Shown here piece after piece: positions 41,117-49,851 of a stretch of DNA of 64,000 nucleotides. The notes under the pieces were generated by a model. The model ran no database searches and had not been told where the DNA came from. It worked only from the letters and a program-made list of their open reading frames with translations. Source of the DNA: Jeotgalibacillus sp. R-1-5s-1. GTDB taxonomy: Bacteria > Bacillota > Bacilli > Bacillales > Jeotgalibacillaceae. The stretch covers positions 307,240-371,239 of the forward strand of contig NZ_SORW01000012.1 in NCBI RefSeq assembly GCF_004405105.1. The letters are read 5' to 3'. The number at the start of each line of letters is the position of its first letter. Position 1 is the stretch's first letter. Position numbers and translations under genes: made by a program.

Positions 41117-41429
41117 CCCTTACCTGTTTGATCAAATTTGTTACCTTATCCCATTCCCCGTGCTTCCGCTCTAGCTCCTCCTGCCCCTTCAGCGTGATTC
41201 TGTAATACTTCCTGCGGGGACCTGAGTCCACTTCATGCCAATAAGATTCCATCCATCCTTTTTTCTCAAGCCGTTTCAAAGCCGGATACAGCGTTCCCTC
41301 ACCCATTTTATAAAGGTCCTCGCTGCTCTCTTTAAGCGACTTCACCATTTCATAGCCATACATATCCTGCCTGCTCACCAGCGATAAAAGCAAAATATCA
41401 ATGCTGCCCTTCATGATTTCCTTATCCAT
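41091..41429 (-). CDS. PadR-family transcription regulator
   Basis: A 112-residue winged-helix regulator. The PadR signature MKGSIDILLLSLVSRQDMYGYEMVKSLKE and MGEGTLYPALKRLEKKGWMESYW (about 5-65) is complete. It overlaps the HAAS-VanZ gene that follows, the usual layout in which PadR controls its own operon. Confidence 0.88.
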   Translation of the reverse strand: MDKEIMKGSIDILLLSLVSRQDMYGYEMVKSLKESSEDLYKMGEGTLYPALKRLEKKGWMESYWHEVDSGPRRKYYRITLKGQEELERKHGEWDKVTNLIKQVRGELRGSEA

Positions 41430-41510
41430 TTATACACCACCTGTTCCATTATTTATCTTTTTTAAATCGTAACACTATGTACATCGTATTACAAGGTAAA
41501 TTAAATAACA

Positions 41511-41556
41511 GGGGGACGGAGTGCCTGTTCAAAAAAGAAACAGGCGCTCCGTCCCC
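41511..41556. repeat. Palindrome, GGGGACGGAGCG family, copy 4
   Basis: GGGGACGGAGTGCCTGTT pairs with AACAGGCGCTCCGTCCCC (one G-T step) around a short A-rich centre. It directly adjoins the stop codon of the cwlJ-like gene and probably terminates it. Confidence 0.85.
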
Positions 41557-41990
41557 TAATACACACTGTCACACGTGCCACCGATCGGCTCATAAAAACA
41601 GTGATTTTTAAACTGCCCTGTAAATGGCTGGTTATACCAGGTTGCAGGGCATGGTCCATACGGGTTAAAGTACCAGAGCGCAAATCTTGCAGGATGGTCG
41701 GTCCAGTAGTCCAGCGCTTTTTTCGCAAGCTGCTTTTCCTTTTCCCTCGCACGGTGATAAAAAAGGTTTCCCTTTTGAACCGCTTCGAAGGAGTAATTGT
41801 TACCTTGTATTTGGAAAATGACATCATGCACATTCCGGACATCCCTGAAATCGAGACAATCCACCCTTACGCGATTGACAATCACATTTCCCACGTACAG
41901 CATCCCCTGTGGCCCTTCACCCTCTGCCTCCGCCCTCATCATCCTTGCCATCAAGTCAACATCAGAATCTTTATATTGAATTCTAGGCAT
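41556..41990 (-). CDS. cwlJ: Spore cortex-lytic hydrolase CwlJ-like
   Basis: A 144-residue cell-wall hydrolase of the SleB/CwlJ catalytic family. VDLMARMMRAEAEGEGPQGMLYVGNVIVNRV (about 11-41) carries the catalytic Glu of the family. LWYFNPYGPCPATWYNQPF and HCFYEPIGGTC close the domain. No signal peptide or peptidoglycan-binding domain is present, which is the CwlJ rather than the SleB form. CwlJ degrades cortex during germination, which supports a spore-forming host. Confidence 0.85.
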   Translation of the reverse strand: MPRIQYKDSDVDLMARMMRAEAEGEGPQGMLYVGNVIVNRVRVDCLDFRDVRNVHDVIFQIQGNNYSFEAVQKGNLFYHRAREKEKQLAKKALDYWTDHPARFALWYFNPYGPCPATWYNQPFTGQFKNHCFYEPIGGTCDSVY

Positions 41991-42038
41991 CGTGTCACCC
42001 CTCTATATCTTATGAGAGGCGGAGAAAATGGTGACTGA

Positions 42039-42079
42039 GGGGCAGAGCTCACAAAAAGGAACACCAGCTCCGTCCCCCC
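42039..42079. repeat. GGGGACGGAGCG-family hairpin, copy 5 (degenerate)
   Basis: GGGGCAGAGCT and AGCTCCGTCCCC pair imperfectly around a CACAAAAAGGAACACC centre, next to the stop codon of the gene at 42079. Confidence 0.7.
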
Positions 42080-42510
42080 TATTCTTCAAAAAGAATGGCC
42101 TTCTTTAACCAAGCCGCATCTTCTTGGCTGATCCACCTGTATTTATCATCAAATCCAAGCCAGGCACCATCTCCTTCGAACCAGACTGAAGTGGTCGTGA
42201 GAGATACATGGTGCTGTGGATTGCGCACAGTAATCATAACATCACGCTCTCCAAGATTAGAAGGTGCTTCCCGTACTTCACTAAACATCATAATTTGTTG
42301 GAGGTTATCAACCGTATTCAAATCCTCACGATCCGTAAATGAATGCTTGATGACCATCTCATCTTTTCTTTCCTCATGAGAATAACCAACCAGCACCTCA
42401 CGGACAGGTTTATCGTACATCGTTTTTGCCACTGCAAAGCCTCCGGTAAAAACCAGCCCAACTGCTGCCACGATGCTTAACACGAAATAAAATCGTTTCA
42501 TTTTTATCAC
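42079..42510 (-). CDS. Hypothetical membrane-anchored protein
   Basis: A 143-residue protein with one N-terminal membrane helix (about 6-27) and an extracytoplasmic domain I do not recognise. It shows YDKPVREVLVGYSHEERKDEMVIKHSFTDREDL and a C-terminal WFEGDGAWLGFDDKYRWISQEDAAWLKKAI. It lies between two repeat-family hairpins as a one-gene unit. Confidence 0.65.
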   Translation of the reverse strand: MIKMKRFYFVLSIVAAVGLVFTGGFAVAKTMYDKPVREVLVGYSHEERKDEMVIKHSFTDREDLNTVDNLQQIMMFSEVREAPSNLGERDVMITVRNPQHHVSLTTTSVWFEGDGAWLGFDDKYRWISQEDAAWLKKAILFEE

Positions 42511-42576
42511 CGATCCCTTCTCTTACGTATAGGATTCGGCTTTAAAATGGAAATTCCTTCTTATCCAAATAACAAA

Positions 42577-42616
42577 GGGACAGAGCTTACAAAAAGGAAC
42601 ACCCGCTCCGTCCCCC
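42577..42616. repeat. GGGGACGGAGCG-family hairpin, copy 6 (degenerate)
   Basis: GGGACAGAGC and GCTCCGTCCC pair imperfectly around a TTACAAAAAGGAACACCC centre, adjoining the modB stop codon. It closely resembles copy 5. Confidence 0.7.
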
Positions 42617-43275
42617 TAAACCCGTGCTCTGTAAACCAGCATCAGCATCAAAAACGAAATCCCGATCATACTGGCTACCCACATCCAGGCGAGCTGCATG
42701 TTGCCGGAATCCATGGCGACGTAGATGGCGAGTGGGGCTGTCTGGGTGACGCCGGGGATGTTGCCGGCAAACATGAGTGTAGCGCCGAATTCTCCGAGTG
42801 CGCGGGCAAAGCTCAGGATGCCGCCTGAGATAATCGCCTTGATTGCGAGTGGTGTAGAGACTGATAGAAAGACGCGGAATTCACCTGCTCCATCCACTCT
42901 GGCGGCATCTTCAATATCGTCATCAATTGACTCAAAACCCGTTTTAGCGGACTGATACATTAAAGGAAAAGCAACGACGATCGCTGCAATGACAGCCGCC
43001 CACCAGGTGAAAATGACCGGCTGATTAAAGAGCCATTCAATCGCCTGTCCCGCCCAGCCATTTCGCCCAAACCAGACGATCAGCAAAAATCCGACGACGG
43101 TTGGCGGCAGAACGAGCGGTAATAGAAAAATCGTTTCAACTAATGCCTTTCCTCTGAAGGAACGCCCAGCCATCCATCTGCCGGCCAAAATACCGGTGAT
43201 GATGACTACCATACTTGCAACAACAGCCACCTCTAAAGATAAGCGCAGCGGCTCCCAGAATTGTGCTGTCATCAT
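42616..43275 (-). CDS. modB: Molybdate ABC transporter permease
   Basis: A 219-residue permease with five to six helices. The EAA loop DAARVDGAGEFRVFLSVSTPLAIKAIISGGILSFARALGEFGATLMFAGNIPG (about 135-188) is typical of ModB, ending in the family's GEFGATLMFAGN. Its start overlaps the modA stop by ATGA. No modC ATPase lies downstream, and the permease is not fused to one. Confidence 0.88.
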   Translation of the reverse strand: MMTAQFWEPLRLSLEVAVVASMVVIITGILAGRWMAGRSFRGKALVETIFLLPLVLPPTVVGFLLIVWFGRNGWAGQAIEWLFNQPVIFTWWAAVIAAIVVAFPLMYQSAKTGFESIDDDIEDAARVDGAGEFRVFLSVSTPLAIKAIISGGILSFARALGEFGATLMFAGNIPGVTQTAPLAIYVAMDSGNMQLAWMWVASMIGISFLMLMLVYRARV

Positions 43276-44015
43276 GGCGTCAGCCCTTTAAATCCGTATT
43301 TCTCAAAGACTGCGAGTGCTTCTTCACTCTTCAAATAGTTATAAAACAACTCGGCTGCCTCTGACTCCTTTACAATCCCGAGCGGATAGACAATTGGTCC
43401 ATGAAGACCAGCATCCAACTCCTGCACTACCGTTACATCCTCCGAGCTCATCGCATCTGTCTGATACACGATCCCGGCATCCACATTTCCCGTTTCTACA
43501 TATGTAAGTACTTGTCGCACATCTTTTGCGTATACCACTTTTTCCTCAACCATTTCCCATAAGCCCACCGCTTCCAATGCCTCTTTTGCATATTGCCCGG
43601 CCGGAACTGATTCTGGCGTCCCTATTGAAATGCGCTCCGTTTCCGGTATGTCCTCTAATACGTTAACACCCTGCTCATCAGGCGTGATCAGCACTAAAGA
43701 GTTCCCAAGAAGGTCTACCTCAGAAGAAACCAGCCCCTCTTCCGCTAAACGGTCAAACGGTTCCTCAGCTGCTGAGAAAAACAGATCAACCGGAGCCCCC
43801 TGAGAAATTTGCTGACTTAAAGATCCCGAGCTGCCAATATTAAATTGAATCCTAATATCCGGATTATCATTTTCAAAATCTGATTGAATCTCTTCCAGTG
43901 CATTCTGCAGACTCGCAGCCGCTGATATGGTCAGCTCTGTTTGCGCTGAATCTGACTGCTTCGATTGCGAACAGCCGGCAAGCAGGAAAGCACCTATTAT
44001 CCACCATTTTTTCAT
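43272..44015 (-). CDS. modA: Molybdate-binding lipoprotein
   Basis: A 247-residue lipoprotein with lipobox LLAGC (Cys15). ELTISAAASLQNALEEIQSDFENDNPDIRIQFNIGSSGSLSQQISQGAPVDLFFSAA (about 27-83) is the ModA signature, with the Ser residues that bind the oxyanion; NVDAGIVYQTDAM follows. It brings molybdate or tungstate to ModB. Confidence 0.92.
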   Translation of the reverse strand: MKKWWIIGAFLLAGCSQSKQSDSAQTELTISAAASLQNALEEIQSDFENDNPDIRIQFNIGSSGSLSQQISQGAPVDLFFSAAEEPFDRLAEEGLVSSEVDLLGNSLVLITPDEQGVNVLEDIPETERISIGTPESVPAGQYAKEALEAVGLWEMVEEKVVYAKDVRQVLTYVETGNVDAGIVYQTDAMSSEDVTVVQELDAGLHGPIVYPLGIVKESEAAELFYNYLKSEEALAVFEKYGFKGLTP

Positions 44016-44185
44016 CCGTCAAATCCTCTCAAACAGTCTGTTCATTTCATTATATCGAACTCCCATTTAAAAAGAATCCCTTTATTCGCGCCCGTATGTT
44101 GCCGTATGATAAAAGAAAAGTTAAGATGAGGGAATGGATTTCTACCGCTGTTTTTGTGAAATAAACTGTACAGGAAGTGATCAGC

Positions 44186-44893
44186 TTGCGTATTAATAAA
44201 TTTATCAGTGAATCAGGAAAGGCATCACGCCGCGCTGCGGACCGCCTTGTGGAAGAAGGAAAAGTGAAGATCAACGGCAAAACCGCCAAAATTGGCGCCC
44301 AGGTGGAGCCAGGCGACGAAGTCATGGTCAACGGTCAAACGATCCGCCTTGCCCGCAACAATGTCTACATCGCGCTGAACAAGCCGGTGGGCATCACCTG
44401 CACGTCTGAAAAAGGAGTGAAAGGAAACATTATTGACCTTGTGAACCATCCACTGCGCATTTCACATGTTGGCCGTCTTGATAAAGAGTCTGAAGGTCTG
44501 ATTCTTCTTACGAATGACGGGGATATCATCAATGAGATTCTCCGTCCGGAAAACGAGCACGAAAAAGAATACGTCGTCTCAGTGGACAAACCGATTACAC
44601 CGGAATTTGTGAAGCAGATGTCTGAAGGCGTCAAGATTTTAGGCACAAAAACAAAGCCTTGTAAGGTTGTTGAACTCTCCAAATTTGAGTTTCAAATCAC
44701 CCTTACACAAGGCCTTAACCGACAGATCCGCCGCATGTGTGAAGCGCTCGGCTATGAAGTATACCGCCTGCAGCGCACGCGCATCATGAATATTCATCTG
44801 AATAATCTGCCAGTCGGCCAATGGCGTGACCTCTCTAAAAAAGAACGCACGCAGCTGTTCAGAGAGCTGGATTATGAACCAAGGGAATGGTAA
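44186..44893 (+). CDS. rluF: 23S rRNA pseudouridine synthase, RluF type
   Basis: A 235-residue enzyme with an N-terminal S4 RNA-binding domain (about 1-60) and an RsuA/RluB-type catalytic domain. The active-site Asp is in [19 protein letters not shown] (about 95-113). [27 protein letters not shown] is the conserved C-terminal motif. Start TTG 44186 is preferred to GTG 44177 because AGGAAGTG lies 7 nt before the TTG. RluF modifies U2604 of 23S rRNA; RluB/E-type specificity is the alternative. Confidence 0.87.
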   Translation: MRINKFISESGKASRRAADRLVEEGKVKINGKTAKIGAQVEPGDEVMVNGQTIRLARNNVYIALNKPVGITCTSEKGVKGNIIDLVNHPLRISHVGRLDKESEGLILLTNDGDIINEILRPENEHEKEYVVSVDKPITPEFVKQMSEGVKILGTKTKPCKVVELSKFEFQITLTQGLNRQIRRMCEALGYEVYRLQRTRIMNIHLNNLPVGQWRDLSKKERTQLFRELDYEPREW

Positions 44894-44917
44894 GACTTCA
44901 CTTTTAGGCGGGTGTGG

Positions 44918-45043
44918 TTCGCAGAATTCCTGCCGTCTTTCACAGAATTAGTGCCCTCTTTCGCAAAATAAAGTCTGAGGTTCGTGGAATCCCAGCCCAC
45001 GTTCGAAAGGTTTCACCATCGTTTCACTAAATCGTGACATTTC
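44918..45043 (+). repeat. Six-box 21-nt periodic array (class I), locus E
   Basis: TTCRCARAAT-type boxes begin at 44918, 44939, 44960, 44981, 45002 and 45023, exactly 21 nt apart. Box 6 is followed by CGTGACATTT, the shared tail. It lies 25 nt after the rluF stop codon and before the bidirectional terminator. Confidence 0.82.
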
Positions 45044-45064
45044 ACCCACAATAAACTTATACAG

Positions 45065-45095
45065 AAAAGCCTTTGTCCGCGGACAAAGGCTTTTT
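45065..45095. terminator. Bidirectional terminator
   Basis: AAAAGCCTTTGTCC and GGACAAAGGCTTTT pair perfectly around a CGC centre, with T and A runs outside. It lies between convergent genes, 2 nt before the DUF2207 stop codon. Confidence 0.92.
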
Positions 45096-45096
45096 A

Positions 45097-46731
45097 TTAT
45101 CGTCGATCCGTACTATCCACCGTCTCATAAGCTGTTTTCACTGTTGGCATAATCGCCTGATACTGTCTGTGATAGGTCATCAAGTTGTTGACACTGTCAA
45201 TCGCATCCTGCTGATGGTTCGCTTCGTACAGCAGATGATCGTTTTTACGCATCATCTTTTTATCCTCCATGCCTAGCCCAAACAGCATGACGCGAAGCTT
45301 TTCTTCTTCATCCCACTGATCCCATTTCTGCGTCTCAAGCTTCGGATAATCCCGGTCTATGGCTTCCCACTTTTGCTTAACCGCTGCCCCTTTTAACGTT
45401 AATGGTCTGTAAAAATACGCATAACCGATCGCTACAAGCGTCAATGCGAATGACAGAAGGAAATGCCACGGCAGACCGTTAGCCGGGAACAAAATGAGGA
45501 ACGGCAGCATAGCAAGACTCGTCAGGGCAATACCGGCACGATGCATTAAGGCTTCTTTGAATAAACCGCCTTCCTGATGCACTTCATTCTTAATCATTTC
45601 TTTCCACACGTTGTCGTCATAGCGAAACAGATTATGCTGGTCCTCGTAAAGGGTGTAAAGGGATAAATCCGTCATCTTAAAGTCCGTACCGGATCCCATC
45701 TTTTTAAATAGCCAGTCCACCAGCTTCTGCTCATGCTTTTTTAATCCTGATTCATCAACGAGCCTGAAGTGTCCGTCTTCAACTTCCTTTACGTTTCCTT
45801 TTCGGATCAGTTCAAGCAGTGCAATCCCCATCGTTTCATCAGGAAACTCATGTCTCGTCAGTCGTTTATTCATAAAGTAAAGCAATGCCGGCATCGTCAC
45901 CTCAGGCTGCGTTCCCTGTTGCTCCATCTCTTTACGAACCTTTCGGGCATTGCGACCACTTTTCCAAATACGCCAGATTAAAAAGACACCATACAGCAGC
46001 ACGATAGGAAGACCGATCATACCAAACAGACGGCTGTTTTCCTCCTGTGCCACAATCTCTTCTTCAATACCGCGAAGTGCCTCAATCAGCTCAGGCCGCA
46101 GCTCTCCATTCCCCGGATCCGCCGGCTGACCAAATGTTTCGGCATCCCACGCTACCCGGATGTCACCAGAACGGTTAGACGGAACCCTGCCGTAATAAAA
46201 CTCCACAGCTCCGCCATCCATCACAGATTCTTTCCCGTACGCTTCATCGTAACCGAAAGCGATACCCTCTTCCGCCGGTTCAAACGGCCAGACCTGAATC
46301 GTTAAATCTTCAAAATCTGTCGGGTTGGACGCATCGAAAAAGCCCCAGTGAAACTGCGCCAGATCCTCATAAAAATCAACCCCATCTACGATCGTATAGA
46401 TGATCTGAATCGTGAGAATCTCATCCTGACCGCTGCGCTGAATCGCATACGTATCGCCATCCTTCACCACATTCAGCTCATAGCCATTTTCAGCAGCGCG
46501 TACATTTTCAATCGTTTTCCCGTCTCTCACAGGCAACGTCCGCGTAATCTCACTAAATGAACCCTCAAATTCATATGTATGCGTTTCTCTTACTTCCACA
46601 TTTCCATTTTCAGCCGCATACGCCTCAATCAGCGACTCCTCGATCCACACAGTAGCTGCCTTTGTCGGCAAAGGTTGTATGAAAAAAGTGCCAATAATGA
46701 TTAACATCATGATTTTGGATAATCTATTCAT
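45097..46731 (-). CDS. DUF2207-domain membrane protein
   Basis: A 544-residue protein. Residues 1-25 form a signal peptide. About 26-215 is the extracytoplasmic DUF2207 domain (ESLIEAYAAENGNVEVRETHTYEFEGSFSEITRTLPVRDG). A helix at about 240-260 (MIGLPIVLLYGVFLIWRIW), a cytoplasmic region, and two further helices at about 415-450 follow. Such proteins are common in firmicutes and their role is unknown; some relate to envelope maintenance. Monocistronic. Confidence 0.82.
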   Translation of the reverse strand: MNRLSKIMMLIIIGTFFIQPLPTKAATVWIEESLIEAYAAENGNVEVRETHTYEFEGSFSEITRTLPVRDGKTIENVRAAENGYELNVVKDGDTYAIQRSGQDEILTIQIIYTIVDGVDFYEDLAQFHWGFFDASNPTDFEDLTIQVWPFEPAEEGIAFGYDEAYGKESVMDGGAVEFYYGRVPSNRSGDIRVAWDAETFGQPADPGNGELRPELIEALRGIEEEIVAQEENSRLFGMIGLPIVLLYGVFLIWRIWKSGRNARKVRKEMEQQGTQPEVTMPALLYFMNKRLTRHEFPDETMGIALLELIRKGNVKEVEDGHFRLVDESGLKKHEQKLVDWLFKKMGSGTDFKMTDLSLYTLYEDQHNLFRYDDNVWKEMIKNEVHQEGGLFKEALMHRAGIALTSLAMLPFLILFPANGLPWHFLLSFALTLVAIGYAYFYRPLTLKGAAVKQKWEAIDRDYPKLETQKWDQWDEEEKLRVMLFGLGMEDKKMMRKNDHLLYEANHQQDAIDSVNNLMTYHRQYQAIMPTVKTAYETVDSTDRR

Positions 46732-46963
46732 CTATCACACCCACTTTCTTATGTAAGAATACGGCAAAACAGGGCACTTGTTTCACTAGAGCACTCATTC
46801 TTGTAAAAATAAGTTAAAGGTACTATTTGTCAGAAGCTCATTTAGGTCAATATTTCTATCTTCCCTACACATTTTCGTACGAATTTTAATCAAATCCCCC
46901 TTGCTGTTTTAAACCTGCGCCTGTTAAACTAGACAGAACGTTTTGGGAAGAGGTGGCAGGTAT

Positions 46964-47512
46964 ATGCTTCAAGCACTCATCATCTTTGTCGCACAGCTGA
47001 TCTTTGTTCCGGTTTTAACATTAAGAACCATTATGATGGTTAAAGGTATGAAGGAAAAAGCAGCAGCCATGGGAATGTTGGAAGGTTTTATTTATGTCAT
47101 TGCCCTTGGTATTGTATTTAGTGATCTATCAAACTATTTAAATATGGCAGCCTACGCGCTGGGCTTCGGAATCGGGGTATACCTCGGGCAAATACTCGAA
47201 CAGCGTCTGGCGATTGGTTTCGTTTCGATTGAAGTCAATATAATGAGCAAAAATGAGGACTTAATTAAGAATTTGAGAGACGAAGGGTTCAGCGTTTCAA
47301 CTTCGGAGGTTGAAGGGATGAATCAGGCACGCCGCTACAGGCTCGACTGTACCGCACGCCGGGATCGCGAGCGTGAGTTTATCGACATTGTCAGTCAGTA
47401 CGAGCCGAGTGCTTTTATCGTGTCTTACGAGCCGCGAAACTTCAAAGGTGGTTACATCACAAAAGCCATGCGGAGAAACCGGAAGAAAGCAAACCAGGTA
47501 CAAAAAGGTTAA
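46964..47512 (+). CDS. UPF0316/DUF2179 membrane protein (YebE-like)
   Basis: A 182-residue protein with three N-terminal helices and a C-terminal cytoplasmic DUF2179 domain (about 105-170). Start 46964 ([30 protein letters not shown]) follows GAGGTGG and gives the usual length; the longer reading adds an atypical leader. Function unknown. Confidence 0.85.
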   Translation: MLQALIIFVAQLIFVPVLTLRTIMMVKGMKEKAAAMGMLEGFIYVIALGIVFSDLSNYLNMAAYALGFGIGVYLGQILEQRLAIGFVSIEVNIMSKNEDLIKNLRDEGFSVSTSEVEGMNQARRYRLDCTARRDREREFIDIVSQYEPSAFIVSYEPRNFKGGYITKAMRRNRKKANQVQKG

Positions 47513-47518
47513 CAGCAG

Positions 47519-47562
47519 ACCGGTCACCCCTTTATTGTTAGAAGGGGGACCGGTTTTTTAAT
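47519..47562 (+). terminator. Terminator of the yebE-like gene
   Basis: ACCGGTCACCCCTT and AAGGGGGACCGGT pair with one bulge, then TTTTTT. Confidence 0.87.
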
Positions 47563-47602
47563 TTGTAAAATTCCTGCCAGACAGGACTTTTCTCACTGAA
47601 CG

Positions 47603-47712
47603 GACGAACTTGCCTTCGGAGCTTACAAAGCATTTGCTAAACTCACAAACCCTGGCTGCAACCTAACGAAAGTTGTGGCTAACATCACAAATCCACCCGT
47701 TAACCTCATATC
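47603..47712 (+). repeat. Periodic array of about six boxes, locus F
   Basis: Boxes like TNACAAA begin at about 47603, 47623, 47643, 47664, 47685 and 47706, with steps of 20,20,21,21,21. The box differs from the other classes and is more degenerate. It lies between the yebE terminator and the next hairpin. Confidence 0.55.
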
Positions 47713-47722
47713 CACAAATTAA

Positions 47723-47752
47723 AAAGAGGCCTGGACAAATGTCCAGGCCTCT
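47723..47752. terminator. Bidirectional hairpin
   Basis: AAGAGGCCTGGAC and GTCCAGGCCTCTT pair perfectly around AAAT. T run on plus is short (CTCTT then CCTCT). The 120 nt beyond it, up to the HD-GYP gene, show no feature. Confidence 0.75.
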
Positions 47753-47878
47753 TCCTCTAAATTTGCGGCGTTAAGGCACGCTCCACAACGTGTTCCTCCG
47801 AAAAGGATCCTTATCCGACTTATGCAAACGAGCTCATCGCATGAATAATACTTTAAGGGAATAAGTGCAACGTGTCAA

Positions 47879-48781
47879 TCAAATTCGTCCTTCATCCTTT
47901 AAAATTTCAACAAACGTATCGACAATAATAGGATCGTAGTGACTTCCTGATAGCTTGACAAGTTCATCCACTGCCGTCTGCGCACTTAGTGCTTTGCGGT
48001 AGGCACGGTCCTCTGTCATGGCATCGAACGTGTCACTTACCGCAATAATCCGTGCTTCAAGTACAATGTCATCACCGGATAATCCATAGGGATAACCGGA
48101 GCCGTTCAGGCGTTCATGGTGCTGTAAAATGATCGTTGAAATGCCCTCAAAGTACAGACTCTTCACCATCTCCGCTCCATCAATCGGATGACGCATAATC
48201 AGGGCAAACTCTTCTTCTGTTAAACGACCGGGTTTCAGCAGTACTTCCTCAGGAATATTAATTTTCCCGACATCGTGAAGCACAGAGGAAATATATAAGT
48301 TTTCCAGCTGTTCTTTAGGAAGCTTCAATTTTCTCGCGATCTTTACGGAATACATAGCGACACGGTTGTTATGCTGAAATGTATAACGGTCTTTTTTCTC
48401 AACCATTTCAACCATATTTTTTAACGTTTGAAATTCAGCGCTCAGCTCGTGAAAGGTTGGTTCTGTAATAACCCAAAGCATTGTCACATCTGTTCTGGCT
48501 CTGAAATGAACCGGCTCTTCCAGATCACTCGAGATAAAATAATCATTCGGATCAAGAATCACAGTCTCTCCGTAAACCTCTCCAGTAATCTCTCCGGAAA
48601 GCAGATAATAAAATTCCATGACGTTCGAGTGTTCAGAGGGATACACATAAAATAAGCTGCCCTGTGCGATATGCTGCACCATGATTTCTGTTCCGTCACC
48701 ACGGGCTAAAAGGTTAATATCAAAACTGTCCGAAATAAACTGTTCTATATATTCATCCTTTTTCTTTATCACAAATGACAT
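47879..48781 (-). CDS. Cupin plus HD-GYP domain phosphodiesterase
   Basis: A 300-residue protein. Start 48781 follows GGAGGTG; the longer frame is rejected. A cupin-like N-terminal domain (about 30-110, SEHSNVMEFYYLLSGEITGEVYG) is followed by an HD-GYP domain (about 115-298) with His169-Asp170 (LHDVGK), His198 (HPIDGAEM) and HHERLNGSGYP (221-231), so the GYP motif is intact. HD-GYP enzymes hydrolyse cyclic di-GMP or related signals. The cupin could sense a ligand. Confidence 0.83.
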   Translation of the reverse strand: MSFVIKKKDEYIEQFISDSFDINLLARGDGTEIMVQHIAQGSLFYVYPSEHSNVMEFYYLLSGEITGEVYGETVILDPNDYFISSDLEEPVHFRARTDVTMLWVITEPTFHELSAEFQTLKNMVEMVEKKDRYTFQHNNRVAMYSVKIARKLKLPKEQLENLYISSVLHDVGKINIPEEVLLKPGRLTEEEFALIMRHPIDGAEMVKSLYFEGISTIILQHHERLNGSGYPYGLSGDDIVLEARIIAVSDTFDAMTEDRAYRKALSAQTAVDELVKLSGSHYDPIIVDTFVEILKDEGRI

Positions 48782-48807
48782 ATGTATCACCTCCAGTTTA
48801 GATAGCA

Positions 48808-48840
48808 AAAAGAGCGGAATCACTATTCATCCACTCTTTT
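48808..48840 (-). terminator. Hairpin downstream of the secreted protein gene
   Basis: AAAAAGAG and CTCTTTT arms lie around an internal GGA/TCC pair, with a T run on the minus strand, 42 nt beyond the stop codon at 48882. Confidence 0.6.
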
Positions 48841-48881
48841 CTCTTATAAAAATTTTCTATTGCATCATCACTACTGCTTTA

Positions 48882-49310
48882 TTAGTAGCAGCAAGGAACA
48901 ACACGAATTGGATCAATCCAGACATCGCGGTCTCCGAAGCGGACCAGAATCCATTCACACTCGGCTACAACACCGAGTTCGGCTGCTTTTTCAATAGCAG
49001 CAGCTGTCATTTCAAGCGTCTTGTTATATACTTTATCGACAACTTTATCTAACTTTTTATTATATTTTTCCGTTAAGTCGGCGTATTCTTTGCTGTTTGT
49101 ATCAAGCCCCTCAACAGAAGCGAGATAATCAGCATACAGCTTGTCTGATTTCTCAACGGCTTTTTCAACTTCATCAGCAATCTCCGCGTTTGTTTTGTCA
49201 ATCATCTCATAAGCCTTTGCCGTATCTGACGATGAGTCTGCAGCAAATGCCCCCGTACCAAGTCCAAAAAACAAAACAGCACTGAATAAAATCGCAATAT
49301 ATTTTTTCAT
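48882..49310 (-). CDS. Small secreted helical protein with Cys-rich end
   Basis: A 142-residue exported protein. Start 49310 (MKKYIAILFSAVLFFGLGTGAFA) follows GGAGGAAA and gives a clean signal peptide ending AFA. About 30-115 is a charged helical, coiled-coil-like region (EIADEVEKAVEKSDKLYADYLASVEGL). The C-terminal end CEWILVRFGDRDVWIDPIRVVPCCY is strand-like, with three Cys. I do not recognise the family. Confidence 0.7.
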   Translation of the reverse strand: MKKYIAILFSAVLFFGLGTGAFAADSSSDTAKAYEMIDKTNAEIADEVEKAVEKSDKLYADYLASVEGLDTNSKEYADLTEKYNKKLDKVVDKVYNKTLEMTAAAIEKAAELGVVAECEWILVRFGDRDVWIDPIRVVPCCY

Positions 49311-49334
49311 GTATGTTTTCCTCCTCATTCGCAT

Positions 49335-49851
49335 ATATATTCATTTCCATTGGCTAATTCCGCAATCACCTGATATGCTTCCGGGAGGCAAAAGTATGTT
49401 TAAAATACGATATATTTAAGTCTTTCCCTCTATAAATAGGGATTTTTTTATTCGTTTATATGAATATCGTATTAATTTTATTATACTAACAGCTCCGGGC
49501 AAAAGCCAGAAGAATATACAGGAGTAAAGACACATTTTCAGCTACTTCTTGTGTACCCTATTGTTGGATCTCTAATCTTCATAAAAAATGAGAGCCAAGT
49601 TCTTTTTTGAACTTTTGTTCTATATAAAGAACGTTTTGCGCATGGTTGACTGACAGAATCTGATGTTTCAATCATCCTCACAGATTCTCACTCCTTTCTT
49701 ACGACCAATTCCGATCATAATAGCCAGAAAAGATCATTTTTTTCTCCCTTAGTAGAGAATAACATGTTCTTAATAAAGAATAAAGTCTTTTTTCCAAAAA
49801 AAAGAACATCCCTGCATTTTTAACAATGCTGTGATGCTCTCAATCTTATAT
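49335..49851. other. AT-rich gap with no gene
   Basis: About 500 bases without a convincing gene. A short inverted repeat GTTC-TATATAAA-GAAC lies near 49617-49632, and the promoter of the secreted protein must be near 49330-49450, but no clear element was recognised. Confidence 0.4.
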
